Of a stretch of 28,770 bases of DNA, positions 21,189-28,447 are shown one piece after another. Location: positions 1 through 28,770 of the IMG/VR virus record IMGVR_UViG_3300044701_001647. One strand, 5' to 3'. Below the pieces are notes generated by a model. The model ran no database searches. It was given only the letters and a program-made list of their open reading frames with translations, and was not told where the DNA came from. The DNA comes from a virus. Within the stretch, counting starts at the first letter, position 1, and every line of letters starts with the position of its first letter. The translations under genes were made by a program, and so were the position numbers.

Positions 21189-21215
21189 CAATATCAGGGA
21201 ACAAACACTGCTGAA
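21181..21215. repeat. 35-bp exact direct repeat, copy 2
   Basis: Same 35 bases as 19693-19727. Here they encode the last ten or so residues of the bilin reductase plus the late promoter that overlaps its stop. The flanking bases differ at once on both sides. Confidence 0.9.
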
Positions 21216-21870
21216 CAAACAACTTTACATCTTCTTCGTTTAATCCTAGTGCTGTCATGGTTTTAGGAGTATGAGGATTTTGTTTTTGGTAATATGCGTA
21301 TCTATTCTGTGCTGCTTTAACTTCATCTGCATCAGCTTCATAGTTATAGATACCAATAGTGTCTAGATAATCATCTATGCTGGAAAAACTTAGATCAACA
21401 ATCTGCTCAAGTTCTTCACCACTGTTTACATTGCCCGCAGCTACCATATGTTCAGTAAAAATAGCCTGTGCCCACTCAGGTAAAGCTCTGGCCTTGCGCC
21501 ATTCGAGTCTAGCAACTTCATCACCAAATGCTTCGATCATTGGATGTTTAGATTCCACAGTTGGTGAATAATCATGAAAAAAGCCTGTGATCTTGTTTTT
21601 GCCAGCAATAACGTCCAGCCCAAAAATAGGACCATTGTTGTGAAGCTGTGGAAAGATGCAACAGTGCATCATCCACAATCCTTTTGATTCTCTAGCATCT
21701 ACTACATCGACGTGAGCTCGTCTGTAGGTGTCACTAGTCCATACTCTGTTGACCCAACCTGGTTGATTGAATCTGTCCATACCAAACTCGTTGTATTCTT
21801 GACCAGTAGCATCAAACCGTTCGATCAAACGGTCTTGTATTTTTATCAGTGTTTCCCAAACTGCGCTCAT
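21184..21870 (-). CDS. pcyX: Ferredoxin-dependent bilin reductase (PcyX/PebS-like)
   Basis: 228 residues, the length of phage FDBRs. The core RRAHVDVVDARESKGLWMMH, FPQLHNNGPIFGLDVIAG and ITGFFHDYSP matches the family; Asp100 in HDYSP is the likely catalytic acid. FDBRs reduce biliverdin to phycobilins using ferredoxin. The heme oxygenase that makes biliverdin is directly upstream with a 4-base overlap. The ho-pcyX pair is known to me from uncultured marine viruses thought to infect alphaproteobacteria, where the product is phycoerythrobilin. Symbol chosen on that context; PebS or PcyA-like is possible. Confidence 0.8.
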   Translation of the reverse strand: MSAVWETLIKIQDRLIERFDATGQEYNEFGMDRFNQPGWVNRVWTSDTYRRAHVDVVDARESKGLWMMHCCIFPQLHNNGPIFGLDVIAGKNKITGFFHDYSPTVESKHPMIEAFGDEVARLEWRKARALPEWAQAIFTEHMVAAGNVNSGEELEQIVDLSFSSIDDYLDTIGIYNYEADADEVKAAQNRYAYYQKQNPHTPKTMTALGLNEEDVKLFVQQCLFPDIE

Positions 21871-22442
21871 TCTACATCTGCCATCTGTTCAAAAAGTTTT
21901 GCAGCAAAATCAAAACAGAGATTTGCTTCATCTGCCATTGAGTCGTTGCACCTAGATCTGATTAGTTCTTTTAATTCTTTGGCATTGTTATGCTTGTACA
22001 TACTAGCACTGCCTGGTACCTTGCGAGCAATCATTTGTCCGCCGCTGAGATCTCCCATGTGACGAACATAGATGTGTGCCATCAGTTTGTGCGGATCATT
22101 CTGTATGGTCAGTAGGTGATCCATATACTCTTTTACTACTGGAAGCAAAGGTGGCTGGTGTGGCTGAAACTGCTCCCAAAGTTCTGCGTAGTCTTCATGT
22201 ATTTTAGGAGCAATTCTTACATTAATTAACCCATGCAGCATACCAAATGTTTCCAATAGATTATACTGCGGATGTTGATTAAAAAGATAAGTGGCATAGC
22301 GTTTTGCAGAGACTGTGCCACTCAATAGTTCTTGTGCAAACGGCTGTGTTTCTGCTGTTTCGTGCATACGCTGTGTAAGCGCTCTTAGATTATTGCCTGC
22401 GATTTCTGCGTGATGTTCACTGTGTTTTCTTACACTTTCCAT
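21867..22442 (-). CDS. ho: Heme oxygenase, biliverdin-forming
   Basis: 191 residues, all-helical. HIYVRHMGDLSGGQMIARKV (residues 123-142) contains the GDLSGGQ distal-helix signature. His10/His11 in SEHHAE near the N-terminus is the likely region of the proximal heme ligand, though the register differs by one from the usual HxxAE. It opens heme to biliverdin, CO and iron with ferredoxin electrons. It is coupled to ClpS upstream (TAATG) and to the bilin reductase downstream (ATGA). Besides pigment synthesis it could release iron during infection. Confidence 0.88.
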   Translation of the reverse strand: MESVRKHSEHHAEIAGNNLRALTQRMHETAETQPFAQELLSGTVSAKRYATYLFNQHPQYNLLETFGMLHGLINVRIAPKIHEDYAELWEQFQPHQPPLLPVVKEYMDHLLTIQNDPHKLMAHIYVRHMGDLSGGQMIARKVPGSASMYKHNNAKELKELIRSRCNDSMADEANLCFDFAAKLFEQMADVE

Positions 22443-22747
22443 TATTCTTCTTCTACTCTTAACTGTAGAGGAAATCCTTGTTTGCGGCTAGCATTAACTG
22501 CTTCAAGAGATTTCTGCTCTGCTATTTCGTACTTATAGGTACCGATAACTGCTGAGCCTTCGTTGTGAATAGTCATAGTAAGATCTTCTGCACTAAAATC
22601 GCTGTGGCGAAAAATCTGTTTGAGTATGCCAATAACCCATTCAATAGGAGTTACGTCATCATTCAACATGATAACATTATACTTGCTCGGTTCTTTGGTA
22701 GTGATTTTGATTTTTTCGTCAATTTTAATATCTACATCAGTGCTCAT
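22442..22747 (-). CDS. clpS: ClpS-like N-degron adaptor, 101 aa
   Basis: PSKYNVIMLNDDVTPIEWVIGIL matches the ClpS core (YxVVLxNDDxTPMEFVVxVL), and the N-terminal 20 residues form the usual flexible extension. NDD and the following TPIEW line the N-end-rule pocket; the usual Met of TPMEF is Ile. ClpS delivers substrates to ClpAP. A phage copy could redirect host protein turnover. AGGAG precedes the ATG. It is followed directly by the heme oxygenase gene and preceded by a strong GCAA-loop hairpin. Confidence 0.88.
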   Translation of the reverse strand: MSTDVDIKIDEKIKITTKEPSKYNVIMLNDDVTPIEWVIGILKQIFRHSDFSAEDLTMTIHNEGSAVIGTYKYEIAEQKSLEAVNASRKQGFPLQLRVEEE

Positions 22748-22766
22748 TGATTTCTCCTAGGTTGAT

Positions 22767-22786
22767 GGGGGAGATTGCTCTCCCCC
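22767..22786 (-). other. Very stable hairpin with GCAA (GNRA) loop between hsp20 and clpS
   Basis: The minus strand reads GGGGGAGA GCAA TCTCCCCC: an 8-bp perfect stem with a GNRA tetraloop. No T-tract follows, so it may protect mRNA or attenuate rather than be a classical terminator. Confidence 0.7.
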
Positions 22787-22796
22787 TAGACTTAGA

Positions 22797-23249
22797 TTAG
22801 CCGTCGATTAGTTTGCTGTCTGCGGTGCTAATAGCAATTTTCTTTGGTTGAAGTGCTTCAGGAACGTTACGCTTTAAGTGAATGTTTAGCATACCTAATT
22901 CCAGTGTTGCGTTCTCAACCTCAATATGATCGGCCAGTGTAAAACTTCTACGGAAACTGCGACCGCCGATTCCTTTATGTAGATAGTTTACTGTCTCGTC
23001 TCCCTTAGGAGCAGTGCCTTCTACTGCGAGGATATTTTTGTCTAGAGTAATGTCTAGATTATCCATACCAAAGCCAGCAACAGCGATACTAATCATGTAT
23101 TCGTCGTCGTTGATTTGTGCGATATTGTATGGAGGATATCCGTTAGACTTTGAGTTTTCAAACATACGATCCATTTCACGGAACATTTGATCAAAGCCTA
23201 TAGTAGCACGATGAATTGAGGGTAAGTCTAGAGTTTGTAATCTTGTCAT
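22797..23249 (-). CDS. hsp20: Hsp20/alpha-crystallin small heat-shock protein, 150 aa
   Basis: Start at ATG 23247-23249 (MTRLQTLD...), 9 bases past AGGAG; an out-of-frame ATG lies 5 bases earlier. IbpA-like features: GFDQMFREMDRMFE, NGYPPYNIAQINDDEYMI, an alpha-crystallin domain (about 37-130) ending in LGMLNIHLKR, then a C-terminal extension with an IAI-type anchoring motif (KKIAIST). It should hold unfolded proteins, and phage sHSPs are frequent in marine T4-like phages. It has its own late promoter and a leader of about 50 bases. Confidence 0.9.
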   Translation of the reverse strand: MTRLQTLDLPSIHRATIGFDQMFREMDRMFENSKSNGYPPYNIAQINDDEYMISIAVAGFGMDNLDITLDKNILAVEGTAPKGDETVNYLHKGIGGRSFRRSFTLADHIEVENATLELGMLNIHLKRNVPEALQPKKIAISTADSKLIDG

Positions 23250-23303
23250 TTCATTTCTCCTTATTAAGCAAGATTTGAGTGGACCCATTGTGGCGTCCAA
23301 GTT

Positions 23304-23311
23304 TATTTATC
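23304..23311 (-). promoter_or_regulatory. T4-type late promoter for hsp20 and the following clpS-ho-pcyX genes
   Basis: Minus-strand GATAAATA just past the GMP reductase stop codon, about 55 bases before the hsp20 ATG. No other promoter is evident down to 21184. Confidence 0.6.
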
Positions 23312-23317
23312 ATTGTG

Positions 23318-24454
23318 TTATTTGCCTATTGTTGTTTTTTCGTACACACTGTTATGTGTTTGTGTGCAACGAACAAAGGTAGTACACTTTGATAAGTGCT
23401 TGAGCTGACTTGCTCCAGCATAGGTACAGGTGCTTCTAACGCCTCCGAGTATTTCTTGTACTGTATCAGCTACAGATCCTCTGTAAGGTACTAGAACCGT
23501 CCTGCCTTCTGACGAACGATAATTTTTAAGTCCGCCAAAATGTTTGTCATTTGCACTTTTGCTACTCATACCGTAGAACTGAACAAACTTTTTTGTTTCA
23601 ATAACTTCATCACCATTATCGTAGTGAATCTCGCCGGTTTTAAAGGCTCTGTTAATCACATCGCCACCGCCTTCGTCGTGTCCAGCCAGCATACCGCCCA
23701 GCATCACAAAGTCAGCACCAGCAGCAAATGCTTTAGCTACATCCCCAGGAGTAGTGCAGCCACCGTCAGCAATAATATGACCACCCAGACCATGGGCAGC
23801 ATCCGCACACTCGATGACTGCTGAGAGTTGAGGATATCCAACACCAGTCTGAATCCTAGTAGTACATACACTACCAGGGCCAATCCCAACTTTAACAATA
23901 TCAGCTCCTGCAAGAATAAGTTCCTCCGTCATTTCGCCAGTTACAACATTACCAGCAATGATTACTAGATGCGGGAAGCGTTTGCGTACTTCTCGTACAT
24001 GTTCAGCAAAGTGTTCACTATACCCATTGGCAATATCTATACACACATACTTTAAGTTGTCTTCGCATTTTTCGTATACAGCGCACAGCTTCTCAAAATC
24101 TGCTGCGCCTGTGCCAATACTCATAGCTACAAAATCAGTACGGTACAATCCGTCGCCATAGAAAAAATCAATTAGTTCTTCGGCAGTATAGGTTTTAACT
24201 AGGCAAGTAAAGATGCCTTGTTTGCTAAGAGCATCTGCCATAGCAAACGTACCAACACCATCCATATTAGCAGCCATAACTGGAATGCCTGTGTAGTGAG
24301 GGTCATCAGTGCAATTATTAGGAAAGTCTGGCGTGTAGTTTCGAAATGTAAACTTACGTTCTAAATCAACTTCACTGCGACTTTTGAGAGTACTGCGCTT
24401 TGGACGTATAAGCACATCCTTGTAATCTAATTTCACATCTTGATCGATGCGCAT
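23318..24454 (-). CDS. guaC: GMP reductase
   Basis: 378 residues beginning [20 protein letters not shown] and very close to bacterial Gua[46 protein letters not shown], and GPGSVCTTR with catalytic Cys197, then [21 protein letters not shown] and GMSS. It lacks the CBS insert of IMP dehydrogenase. The reaction is GMP + NADPH to IMP + ammonia. This could rebalance purines toward adenine nucleotides for A+T-rich phage DNA, or supply IMP. An insertion around 280-295 relative to E. coli ([18 protein letters not shown]) is unusual for GuaC. Spaced 9 bases after S21 with AAGAGG. Confidence 0.92.
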   Translation of the reverse strand: MRIDQDVKLDYKDVLIRPKRSTLKSRSEVDLERKFTFRNYTPDFPNNCTDDPHYTGIPVMAANMDGVGTFAMADALSKQGIFTCLVKTYTAEELIDFFYGDGLYRTDFVAMSIGTGAADFEKLCAVYEKCEDNLKYVCIDIANGYSEHFAEHVREVRKRFPHLVIIAGNVVTGEMTEELILAGADIVKVGIGPGSVCTTRIQTGVGYPQLSAVIECADAAHGLGGHIIADGGCTTPGDVAKAFAAGADFVMLGGMLAGHDEGGGDVINRAFKTGEIHYDNGDEVIETKKFVQFYGMSSKSANDKHFGGLKNYRSSEGRTVLVPYRGSVADTVQEILGGVRSTCTYAGASQLKHLSKCTTFVRCTQTHNSVYEKTTIGK

Positions 24455-24463
24455 GTCTACCTC

Positions 24464-24703
24464 TTACTGGTTATCGTTGTCTCTAGCTAGCTTTTTGAGC
24501 CACCGTGCTCTGCCTGCTGCTTTAGCTTTTTTACGTTTAATACTAGGCTTTTCAAAATACTCTCTACTGCGTAGCTCTTGAAGAAGGCCGTCTTCTTGAA
24601 TTTTCTTTTTAAACTTTCTCAGCGCAAAGCCAATATCGTTATTACGAACTTCTACTTTAAGTCCTTTGATTATTTGTTCTTGGCGTTTATCATGTTTGGG
24701 CAC
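24464..24703 (-). CDS. rpsU: Ribosomal protein bS21, phage-encoded, GTG start
   Basis: 79 residues: GLKVEVRNNDIGFALRKFKK, then LLQELRSREYFEKPSIKRKK, the bS21 signature. The start codon is GTG (24701-24703), preceded by AGGAG at a distance of 7 bases, and overlaps the upstream gene by 14 bases. bS21 sits at the mRNA exit of the 30S subunit near the anti-Shine-Dalgarno sequence. A viral version could be swapped into host ribosomes to favour phage messages. Phage bS21 is known from pelagiphages. Here it coexists with IF-1. Confidence 0.93.
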   Translation of the reverse strand: MPKHDKRQEQIIKGLKVEVRNNDIGFALRKFKKKIQEDGLLQELRSREYFEKPSIKRKKAKAAGRARWLKKLARDNDNQ

Positions 24704-25088
24704 TTTGTTCTCCTATGTTAACCAAAAAATCTAAATTATAAACACGTTGCTTACTAATATGATTATAAACACTTTTTTCAGCATTTGTCAACCAGTAAGT
24801 TTTGTTTTTTCCTATCATATAGGCTAGTACGTCTCTAAAAAAAGAAGAAGTGTTATCTACATCAACAATCACAACATTAACACTTTTGAATATTTGCATC
24901 GCCCAGTTTAACTCGTCAGCATCATATCTATCTTTGTCATAGAGGTAGATGTTAACGTCGTAGTCAACCTGTGCAAGAAACTTTTGCTGTAGTTCGTTTT
25001 GTAGAGTTTTGTTTGGATATAATAACAGTATTTCAAAACTGTCGTTGAACAGCTGATCAGGGGCTGTAACAATGTTAATTTTATTCAA
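24690..25088 (-). CDS. Phage hypothetical protein, 132 aa, TTG start
   Basis: Soluble alpha/beta protein with pattern FEILLLYPNK, VNIYLYDKD and VNVVIVDVDNTSSFFRDVLA, resembling a Rossmann or TIR-like sandwich with a VDVDNTS turn. The start is TTG at 25086-25088, 3 bases past the upstream stop, with AGG 6 bases before; no ATG lies upstream in frame. Family not recognised. It lies directly before S21 and may be co-expressed with it. Confidence 0.65.
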   Translation of the reverse strand: MNKINIVTAPDQLFNDSFEILLLYPNKTLQNELQQKFLAQVDYDVNIYLYDKDRYDADELNWAMQIFKSVNVVIVDVDNTSSFFRDVLAYMIGKNKTYWLTNAEKSVYNHISKQRVYNLDFLVNIGEQSAQT

Positions 25089-25091
25089 TGC

Positions 25092-26915
25092 TTACCTATT
25101 TTTTAATCTATTGAATAATGTGCTATCGTTTTGTTCGCCGTTTTGACGATAACCTTCTTCTGCTGTATAGTTATCATCTTGGCCTTGCTCTTCCCACGGT
25201 AAATGATCTATTAATCCTTTAATGTAAAGATGCTTGTAGTGTTTGAGCGTTTTATCTGGATTAGCTTCTTTCCAGTTGGTTTTTCCAAGAACAAATGCTT
25301 CATCCTGTTCTTTGGCTTCGTATAATTCTCTACGCTCACGCTCTTGACTTGATTCTTCCTGTGATTCTAAATCGAGATCTTTTTTTTCGACAAAACTGTC
25401 AGCTATTTGTCTGACAAATCCATCATCTTGTATTTGAGCTTGTTCCACTGTTGATTCTGCCACATCATCATTGGAAACATTGTCTTCTGATACCAACTCT
25501 CGTATGCTTGCATGTTCGCTAGTGTTATTTTCTTCCATAGATCTATCATCTATTTCTCCTTGTCGGGCCAAAGCCACTCTGTCGGTAGAGTCTCGTCCTT
25601 CTTGTCCGGCTCTAGTATCGAAACTAGCGGGAACGGAATCAACTGCGTTTTTTTCTTTTTCTTTTGATTGAATAGTATCATTTTCTATTTCGTTATCCTG
25701 TTGCCGATAACGTTCTCCACGGTTATTGTTTGAACGGTTATACTCGAAAGTATACTGACTTGCTATCAACAACAGAACTGCTAACGGGTCAAACACAAAA
25801 ATAATTAAAACAATTACCCAACGCACAGCTTCTTCTAGCAAGTCTTTATCTTCAGAGTTGCCATACACAAACTCTGCAAGATATTTGATAGGCCCAACTT
25901 CAGCTTCTAGTTTTCTATATTCTGATTCAAGCCCAAATTTTTGTTCAGTTAGTGCTGTAATTTCTTGTTCAGCACGATCTATAATAGCGTTTTGTTTTTC
26001 TACTTCGACTGCAATTTGATCTGTATCAGTTTTACCTAACTGTTGTCTCAGTCGATTAATTAGTTCGTTTGAGTTAGCAATTTCTTGTTCTGCTAAACTG
26101 CGCAGTCTTTGAACTTCTGCGCGAGCAGCATCAATAGTTGGAGATGTAACATTGCTACTTTCTTGTGCAATCAGCTGACCTAATCGTTGTTTTTCAGCTG
26201 ACTGAGCAGTTCGATAAGCATCAATTGCACTCCTAGTAGCAGGACCTAAATTACCATCAGCCTTAACTCCAACCAATGCCTGTAAAGCAGTTACGTTGTC
26301 AGACTGTATATATTGTTCAATTCTTGCTAAATTGTTATCGATTTCTTTTAATTGTTCCCTATAAAGACTAAGACCGCCTCCTAAACGTTCTTCTTCTTTA
26401 GAAACAATAACATTTTGTTCATCTATTGCAGGTTGAATACGAGTATAAGCACTATCTATACGTTCTTGTTCTTTGTCGATTTGAGCTTGTATTTCTGCAT
26501 CACGATTTGTGTCAGCAGTTTCTACCTGTTCGACTGCTAACTCTGCTTCAACAATAATATCTTCTTGTCGTTTAATCTGAACATCTAACTGTTCTATCTT
26601 TGCTAGGCCTTCTGTAGCACTGGCAGTTTGGTCTATGTGTGCTTTTGACAGGAAGCCAAAAATACCCATACTGGTAATAAACATCAGAACTAGTACAGCA
26701 ATGGATAGATAGGTCTTAAGCCACCAGGCTGCTTGATTCCAGTATCTGTGAAGCCATACTGCTGTTACAAGTTTAGCAATTTCTAATGTGCTTCCCATAA
26801 TTATGATAGGAATTGCTGCCGCTGCAAATATAGCCACAAGGCCAGCAACCGAATAATAAATTGCAACAGCACTGATGGTCAGTCCTGTTAGAAGAACTAG
26901 GATACCCAAAAACAT
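25092..26915 (-). CDS. Large membrane/coiled-coil protein with peptidoglycan-binding-like motif, 607 aa
   Basis: Three N-terminal membrane segments (about 2-20, 24-43, 66-91) and one more at about 364-387 enclose a region of about 270 residues. That region has long coiled coils (100-200, 240-340) and, at about 207-236, VTALQALVGVKADGNLGPATRSAIDAYR, the pattern of PG_binding_1 repeats (LQxxLGxxxDGxxGPxTxxAI). The C-terminal 220 residues are acidic and probably disordered. It likely spans the inner membrane with the coiled part in the periplasm touching murein. A role in lysis control or superinfection exclusion is possible. A late box with almost no leader precedes the ATG. Confidence 0.7.
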   Translation of the reverse strand: MFLGILVLLTGLTISAVAIYYSVAGLVAIFAAAAIPIIIMGSTLEIAKLVTAVWLHRYWNQAAWWLKTYLSIAVLVLMFITSMGIFGFLSKAHIDQTASATEGLAKIEQLDVQIKRQEDIIVEAELAVEQVETADTNRDAEIQAQIDKEQERIDSAYTRIQPAIDEQNVIVSKEEERLGGGLSLYREQLKEIDNNLARIEQYIQSDNVTALQALVGVKADGNLGPATRSAIDAYRTAQSAEKQRLGQLIAQESSNVTSPTIDAARAEVQRLRSLAEQEIANSNELINRLRQQLGKTDTDQIAVEVEKQNAIIDRAEQEITALTEQKFGLESEYRKLEAEVGPIKYLAEFVYGNSEDKDLLEEAVRWVIVLIIFVFDPLAVLLLIASQYTFEYNRSNNNRGERYRQQDNEIENDTIQSKEKEKNAVDSVPASFDTRAGQEGRDSTDRVALARQGEIDDRSMEENNTSEHASIRELVSEDNVSNDDVAESTVEQAQIQDDGFVRQIADSFVEKKDLDLESQEESSQERERRELYEAKEQDEAFVLGKTNWKEANPDKTLKHYKHLYIKGLIDHLPWEEQGQDDNYTAEEGYRQNGEQNDSTLFNRLKNR

Positions 26916-26922
26916 AGTTTAA

Positions 26923-26930
26923 TATTTACC
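26923..26930 (-). promoter_or_regulatory. T4-type late promoter, nearly leaderless
   Basis: Minus-strand GGTAAATA with only seven bases (TTAAACT) before the ATG at 26915, so +1 would fall at or next to the start codon. No ribosome-binding site lies at a normal distance. Confidence 0.5.
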
Positions 26931-26960
26931 TTAGAAATAGACGCTAAAATATACCCAGAA

Positions 26961-27338
26961 TTAGTTTCTACGCATCTGTGCAATATCTACAGCATCGCTC
27001 TTTTTATCTGCAAAGACAGGAACCATATTGCTCTTGTGCATTGTAGCAACACCCAACAACTGTCGCTCGCCGCTGTAAACCATAGGTTCCTTAGCAGCAC
27101 CATGTCCTGCAACACGGTCACTGGTCATTCGTGGTCCAGTCTTATAATCAGGAATATCATAAATGCCCACACGTTGACCTTTTTTGTTAACGGGAAGTTT
27201 TGCTTTGCCTACACCTACTTTTTTAAGCCAAGCTTCGTGCTCAGCCTTAGCAGCATCAAGTTTTTTGCTCTTAGATACTTTTTGTTTGCTGTTGTATTTT
27301 GTAGTAGTAAGATAGGGGCCTACGAGGTGCATACTCAT
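26961..27338 (-). CDS. Small basic phage protein, 125 aa
   Basis: Starts MSMHLVGPYLTTTKYNSKQK, an N-terminus I associate with short, widespread hypothetical proteins of marine phages and environmental genomes. A lysine-rich helix (SKSKKLDAAKAEHEAWLKKV) and a Gly/Arg-rich middle follow, with no catalytic motif. It could bind nucleic acid or be a minor virion protein. AGGAG is the RBS and lies in the 3' arm of a 10-bp inverted repeat around its own early-type promoter. Confidence 0.7.
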   Translation of the reverse strand: MSMHLVGPYLTTTKYNSKQKVSKSKKLDAAKAEHEAWLKKVGVGKAKLPVNKKGQRVGIYDIPDYKTGPRMTSDRVAGHGAAKEPMVYSGERQLLGVATMHKSNMVPVFADKKSDAVDIAQMRRN

Positions 27339-27342
27339 GATA

Positions 27343-27390
27343 ATCTCCTGCTTTAGAGTTTAACTATAGCAGGAGATATTAAAAAGTCAA
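27343..27390 (-). promoter_or_regulatory. Sigma70-type promoter inside a 10-bp RBS-masking inverted repeat
   Basis: Minus-strand TTGACT (27385-27390), 16-base spacer and TATAGT (27363-27368). Arms ATCTCCTGCT (27368-27377) and AGCAGGAGAT (27343-27352) are a perfect match with a 15-base loop; the 3' arm contains the AGGAG of the gene. Same layout as at 1923-1980. Confidence 0.75.
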
Positions 27391-27394
27391 TCTT

Positions 27395-28150
27395 TTATTT
27401 TATTAGTTCGGGCCAATCAGCAGCAACACTTAATGCTTCTACAGATTCGTCTAGTTTTGGAAATAGATTTATACCTGTTATTTCTTCTACCTTGTCAACT
27501 GACACTGCATACAGTGGCAGATCTTTTACAGGAATTGCTTGGTTAGGGAATACAAAACCAATTGCTGTATTGTTGGTTGCATTGTAAACAACTTTCCAAA
27601 TATGCTGAGGAACACCAACCTTTCCTGGACCTATGGTCAAATATCCTTCTTGATATATTGTACCACTTACAACATAGATGTCATTGGTCAGTGCAGTGTT
27701 TCTTACATTCAATTCCAGTATACGCCAAATACCTCTATTGTTGTTTGGCGTTTGTGGAATCATGTTGCTCAAGAAGAAACTTTCGCTCATCTGTTCTTGA
27801 CTGGCTCTGTTGTTTGCTGCTGGGGCTAGATGTCCACGATCATAAGGTTCGCCACTGTAATCTTCAAGTGTAGCTTCTTTGTCATCTGGAATTAAATCGT
27901 CAGGTCTAAAGTCATCTTTACGCTTTGCTGGCCCATTGATATCCAAGTCGTTGAGGTGTTCTACAACATATTCTGCTGTTTTGGTATCATATCGATAATG
28001 AATGGCATAGTTGCTGTGGCACACGTACTGTGTGTTTTCTGTAATCGAACTTACAGGTGCACCGTGAATAGTATGCTGCGGGCAATTGTCATCAATAGGA
28101 TTTGCAAACGCTGCAAACGGAAATAGTGCTAATAGATATAATAATTTCAT
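27395..28150 (-). CDS. Secreted DNA/RNA non-specific endonuclease (Serratia-type), 251 aa
   Basis: Start at ATG 28148-28150, giving a signal peptide MKLLYLLALFPFAAFA and AAGGAT upstream. The beta-beta-alpha nuclease core is intact: YDRGHLAPAANN with catalytic His107 in DRGH, FFLSNMIPQ, and NNRGIW with Mg-binding Asn138. Two cysteines (23 and 44) may form a disulfide in the periplasm. It cuts DNA and RNA regardless of sequence. In a phage it could destroy incoming DNA of competitors, thin DNA after lysis, or recycle extracellular nucleic acid. A TTTAAATA late box overlaps the previous stop. Confidence 0.88.
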   Translation of the reverse strand: MKLLYLLALFPFAAFANPIDDNCPQHTIHGAPVSSITENTQYVCHSNYAIHYRYDTKTAEYVVEHLNDLDINGPAKRKDDFRPDDLIPDDKEATLEDYSGEPYDRGHLAPAANNRASQEQMSESFFLSNMIPQTPNNNRGIWRILELNVRNTALTNDIYVVSGTIYQEGYLTIGPGKVGVPQHIWKVVYNATNNTAIGFVFPNQAIPVKDLPLYAVSVDKVEEITGINLFPKLDESVEALSVAADWPELIK

Positions 28151-28186
28151 GTTTATCCTTATAACGTTAGAACTCAAAAATTCTAA

Positions 28187-28194
28187 TATTTAAA
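28187..28194 (-). promoter_or_regulatory. T4-type late promoter for the secreted nuclease
   Basis: Minus-strand TTTAAATA, overlapping the stop codon of the upstream gene; 36 bases to the ATG. A weak TTAGAA/TTCTAA hairpin lies in the leader. Confidence 0.5.
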
Positions 28195-28447
28195 TTGTAT
28201 TACGCTTAGGTGATCCCCATAGATCTCTTGCATTTACACGAATGAAACGCTTTTTAGTTTCGTTCTTGTTTGGGTTTTCTATTGTAAGAATCACATTCTT
28301 ACCTTTGGCCCAAGCGGCTCTTTGATTTACTATTCTTTCACCAGTGGTCATATAATTTCTGCGCATTGCTTTTAGCACTGTGCTATCCACATTACTGTGT
28401 GTTCCTTGGCTGATAAAGCCTTTTGATTTTCCGCCTTTTTTACCCAT
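28190..28447 (-). CDS. Small very basic phage protein, 85 aa
   Basis: Starts MGKKGGKSKGFISQGTHSN and is rich in Lys/Arg throughout, with a strand-like middle (KGKNVILTIENPNKNETKKRF). It looks RNA- or DNA-binding, almost ribosomal-protein-like, but I cannot place it in a family. AAAGGAG precedes the ATG by 7 bases. A late promoter and a 7-bp inverted repeat (ATAGAGG/CCTCTAT) that reaches into the start codon lie upstream. Confidence 0.7.
   Translation of the reverse strand: MGKKGGKSKGFISQGTHSNVDSTVLKAMRRNYMTTGERIVNQRAAWAKGKNVILTIENPNKNETKKRFIRVNARDLWGSPKRNTI

Noticed and set aside
19693-21215. 35-bp direct repeat as attL/attR of an integrated element
   Set aside because: The interval holds T4-type late genes continuous with the flanking phage genes, no integrase is visible, and the repeat carries a late promoter that explains it functionally.
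28162-28186. TTAGAA/TTCTAA hairpin before the secreted nuclease as another RBS-masking switch
   Set aside because: Stem only 6 bp, does not include the AAGGAT ribosome-binding site, and lies wholly downstream of the late promoter.
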